DNA of 44,088 nucleotides from Chitinophagales bacterium. GTDB lineage: Bacteria > Bacteroidota > Bacteroidia > Chitinophagales > UBA2359. Location: contig JAHDDN010000003.1 of the NCBI GenBank assembly GCA_020629335.1, positions 1 through 44,088 on the forward strand. The letters run 5' to 3'. A program made the translations under genes and the position numbers. The notes under the pieces are model-generated. The model was not told the origin of the DNA and searched no databases. It saw only the letters and a program-made list of their open reading frames with translations. Shown one piece after another: positions 42,087 through 44,088 of this stretch (its first letter is position 1; every line of letters starts with the position of its first letter).

Positions 42087-43175
42087 CTAACGATTCAATA
42101 ATTGTAAAATATCGATACCAATATCATCTACTCGATTAGCTGAATTAGATAAAATAACAACTGCTGTTTGGCTTTCTTTAATGAAGGCTAAATAGCAGCT
42201 GTACCCTCCCGTTGCTCCACTATGAGTATGTGCATAAGGCTTTTTGGCTTGCATAAATACATGCCAAGCAGCAGCAATAGATAAATTCTTAAAATTTGTA
42301 TTCCCCCTTAGTTTTTGTAGCTCTTCAAATATCGTCTCTTCTGCCTTTAAATTGATTTCGGCATATTTTAGTAAGTCTTTAGCATTTGCTGCTAAACCAC
42401 TTGATCCGTACATGGATAAATAAGAGCGACTTATGATTTCTTGCCCATTAAATTGGTGTCCTTGAGCGAGCCCTTTTATATCTGGATCAGTGATTTTTAG
42501 CCTTAAGTTGTAGGGGCGATTTATATACATCTCTAATAGATCTTCATAGCTTTTCTGACTGATATCTTCTGCTAAATGCCCTAATAATCCATATCCAATG
42601 TTGGAGTATTTGAAGTTGGTTTTGGGCTTTCTTTTAAATAAATCCCAAAAGCTTTTCTTAGGAGGGTTAGGTTTGTAAAATTGTAGAAAGCTATAAAGAT
42701 CTTCTAAACTATAATCAGCATAAGGATCATCCTTATCACTTTGGTTAATGCTAAGATTATAAGGTTTGCGTGGCAAGGCAGATTGATGTGCTAATATGTC
42801 ATTAAAGGAAATGGAATTTAGATGGATGTTTTGTATGCTATCTGGTAAGAAATGTATAATGCTGCTGTCTAAGCTTATCGCTTTGTCTTTGGCTAACTGG
42901 AGGATTAAGTGAGCTGTAAATACTTTGGATAATCCTCCAATTTCAAATAGAGTACTGCTATCAGGAGCATTACTATCTTTGGCAGATAATTGCCCATAAG
43001 AGTAGTGATAGTGATAGCCCTCGTCAATAATTCCGACCACTAAGCCCTTATTGCCTTCATCTTCGAGATAAGAGTAGACTATTTGATCTACTAAACCCTC
43101 TAAAGCCTTGCTTTTTTGTGCATAGGCATGGAGGGAAAAGCATATCAATAAAAAAAAAATGGCGAAGTGCTTCAA
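42087..43175 (-). CDS. Beta-lactamase-family protein lacking the nucleophile serine
   Basis: A 362-aa exported protein with the class C beta-lactamase/penicillin-binding fold; signal peptide about 1-19. The expected SxxK reads FEIGGLSKVFTA, so Gly81 replaces the nucleophile Ser while Lys84 stays. The other motifs are intact: YSN in FKYSNIGYG near 190 and HSG in HTHSGATGGYS near 317. Loss of only the nucleophile suggests a binding pseudoenzyme or a different catalytic use. The gene starts 19 bp after the stop of dapD on the same strand, so it is probably co-transcribed with it. DapD makes a precursor of diaminopimelate, a cell-wall component, which fits a wall-related role. Confidence 0.88.
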   Translation of the reverse strand: MKHFAIFFLLICFSLHAYAQKSKALEGLVDQIVYSYLEDEGNKGLVVGIIDEGYHYHYSYGQLSAKDSNAPDSSTLFEIGGLSKVFTAHLILQLAKDKAISLDSSIIHFLPDSIQNIHLNSISFNDILAHQSALPRKPYNLSINQSDKDDPYADYSLEDLYSFLQFYKPNPPKKSFWDLFKRKPKTNFKYSNIGYGLLGHLAEDISQKSYEDLLEMYINRPYNLRLKITDPDIKGLAQGHQFNGQEIISRSYLSMYGSSGLAANAKDLLKYAEINLKAEETIFEELQKLRGNTNFKNLSIAAAWHVFMQAKKPYAHTHSGATGGYSCYLAFIKESQTAVVILSNSANRVDDIGIDILQLLNR

Positions 43176-43194
43176 TGTTTGATGTGTTTGGTGT

Positions 43195-44016
43195 TTAGAC
43201 GGCTACTTCATGATCTCTTAAGGCGTTATTAAGAGAGGTTTTTTTGTCGGTTGATTTCTTGCGTTTTCCGATGATTAAAGCACAAGGTACTTGATAATCA
43301 CCTGCAGGAAATGATTTGGTATAACTACCTGGAATAACAACTGATCTCTCTGGAACTCTTCCTTTATAATGTATAGCCTCTTCTCCACTAACGTCAATTA
43401 TCTTAGTGGATTGTGTGATAACGACTCCTGCTCCTAAAACGGCTTCTTTTTCTACTCTTACACCTTCTACTACTACACAGCGCGAGCCGATAAAACAATT
43501 GTCTTCTATGATAACTGGAGCTGCTTGTACGGGTTCTAAAACTCCTCCAATACCTACTCCACCACTTAGGTGTACATTTTTGCCGATCTGAGCACAGGAA
43601 CCTACAGTAGCCCATGTATCAACCATTGTGCCTGATTCGATATAGGCACCGATGTTTACATAGGAAGGCATCATAATTACTCCAGGTGCAATATAGGCCC
43701 CGTGTCGAGCAATAGCGTGTGGTACGACTCTTACGCCTAAGGCTGCATAATCTTTTTTGAGTGGCATTTTGTCGTGAAATTCAAATGGCCCCACTTTGAT
43801 GGTTTCCATGATGCTGATAGGGAAGTTGAGTATGACGGCTTTCTTCACCCAATCATTGACTTTCCAGCCATCTTCGGTTGGTTCTGCTACTCGGAGGCGA
43901 CCTTTGTCTAAGTCTTCGATGATATCTTTGATGACTGCTTTAGTGTCGTCTTTTTCTAATAGGGAGCGATCTTCCCAAGTGCTTTCTATGAGTGTTTTTA
44001 TGTTTGCTTGTGACAT
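43195..44016 (-). CDS. dapD: 2,3,4,5-tetrahydropyridine-2,6-dicarboxylate N-succinyltransferase
   Basis: DapD, 273 aa, the succinyl-CoA-dependent step of the lysine/meso-diaminopimelate pathway. N-terminal helical domain (about 1-100) and a left-handed beta-helix of hexapeptide repeats (about 105-235: GAYIAPGVIMMPSYVNIGAY and GVGIGGVLEPVQAAPVII), with the active-site region MVDTWATVGSCAQIG. The ending KTSLNNALRD is typical. It starts at ATG 44016. The leader contains a 7-bp tandem array that begins 20 bp upstream. First gene of a two-gene unit with the serine-hydrolase homologue. Confidence 0.96.
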   Translation of the reverse strand: MSQANIKTLIESTWEDRSLLEKDDTKAVIKDIIEDLDKGRLRVAEPTEDGWKVNDWVKKAVILNFPISIMETIKVGPFEFHDKMPLKKDYAALGVRVVPHAIARHGAYIAPGVIMMPSYVNIGAYIESGTMVDTWATVGSCAQIGKNVHLSGGVGIGGVLEPVQAAPVIIEDNCFIGSRCVVVEGVRVEKEAVLGAGVVITQSTKIIDVSGEEAIHYKGRVPERSVVIPGSYTKSFPAGDYQVPCALIIGKRKKSTDKKTSLNNALRDHEVAV

Positions 44017-44036
44017 TGATTTTTCTTTAGTTATTA

Positions 44037-44088
44037 GTCGATGGTCGATGGTCGATGGTCGATGGTCGATGGTCGATGGTCGATGGTC
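44037..44088. repeat. 7-bp tandem repeat upstream of dapD
   Basis: Seven exact copies of GTCGATG plus three bases, running off the window end, so the true length is unknown. It lies 20 bp upstream of the dapD start codon, in the expected promoter or leader. Related words (GTCGATAG) occur at 23401-23426. Confidence 0.9.

Noticed and set aside
1..44088. tRNA or rRNA genes
   Set aside because: I searched by eye for cloverleaf and T-loop motifs and found none; a covariance-model scan would be needed to exclude them fully.

Overview
This window is chromosomal DNA of a Bacteroidota bacterium, most likely a Saprospiria- or Cytophagia-like lineage. The evidence is a type IX secretion (T9SS) C-terminal sorting domain on a large secreted protein, TAnnTTTG-type -7 promoter elements, A-rich leaders instead of Shine-Dalgarno sites, Bacteroidota-style lipoproteins and carboxypeptidase-like regulatory domains, a bacterial GH3-family protein, and a proofreading-competent PolA. 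No plasmid, phage or complete transposon is visible. The genes are mostly core chromosomal genes.

Layout. 1-3236: terminator, repeat A1, polA (-). 3499-5698: lemA-like lipoprotein plus two TPM-domain genes (+), with repeat A2 inside the cluster. 6009-8879: recJ and lptB (+) separated by repeat A3. 8963-15269: a 1433-aa alpha-2-macroglobulin-like protein and an ArnT-like glycosyltransferase (-), separated by repeat A4. 15381-17878: three poorly characterised small genes and an ArsR-type regulator. 17974-20292: regulatory domain plus a catalytically degenerate beta-lactamase-like protein (-). 21120-23393: PKD-like lipoprotein and outer-membrane barrel (+). 23666-25455: ABC-2 exporter pair (-). 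25895-28143: YbaB (-), a PaaE-like flavin/2Fe-2S reductase and MiaE (+). 28149-31103: AddB-like PD-(D/E)XK protein (-). 31583-32115: YefM-YoeB toxin-antitoxin pair (+). 32366-35980: PNGase F-like T9SS-secreted protein with a LamG domain (-). 37205-39686: polyprenyl synthetase (+) and GH3 protein (-). 40091-42082: choice-of-anchor-B-like secreted protein (+). 42087-44016: dapD followed by a second serine-hydrolase homologue lacking its nucleophile (-).

The most unusual content is between the genes. Eight copies of a 221-242 bp element (family A: 46-275, 4151-4392, 7805-8028, 13352-13581, 20490-20710, 25598-25837, 31298-31520, 36333-36560) occupy intergenic gaps in both orientations. Each has a conserved ~135-bp folded core and a variable segment bounded by a GGGGCTTCCC-like box. 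The stems are kept by compensatory changes: an outer stem TATGTGGC/GCCACATA becomes TATGGGGC/GCCCCATA in one copy, and an apical hairpin has several different but self-complementary sequences. Reading frame through the element is not kept, so it looks like a structural DNA or RNA element rather than a gene.

A second family (B: 32116-32295, 36018-36178, 39790-39953) is a 160-180 bp near-perfect long hairpin whose arms differ completely between copies. All copies keep a CGTTG...CTTG frame and an apical GC-NCT-GC loop. Around these lie short tandem repeats, including a perfect 4 x 16-bp array just upstream of the AddB-like gene and a 7-bp array just upstream of dapD. The toxin-antitoxin operon has a very clear operator: three TGTAC hexamers exactly 12 bp apart overlapping a Bacteroidota promoter.
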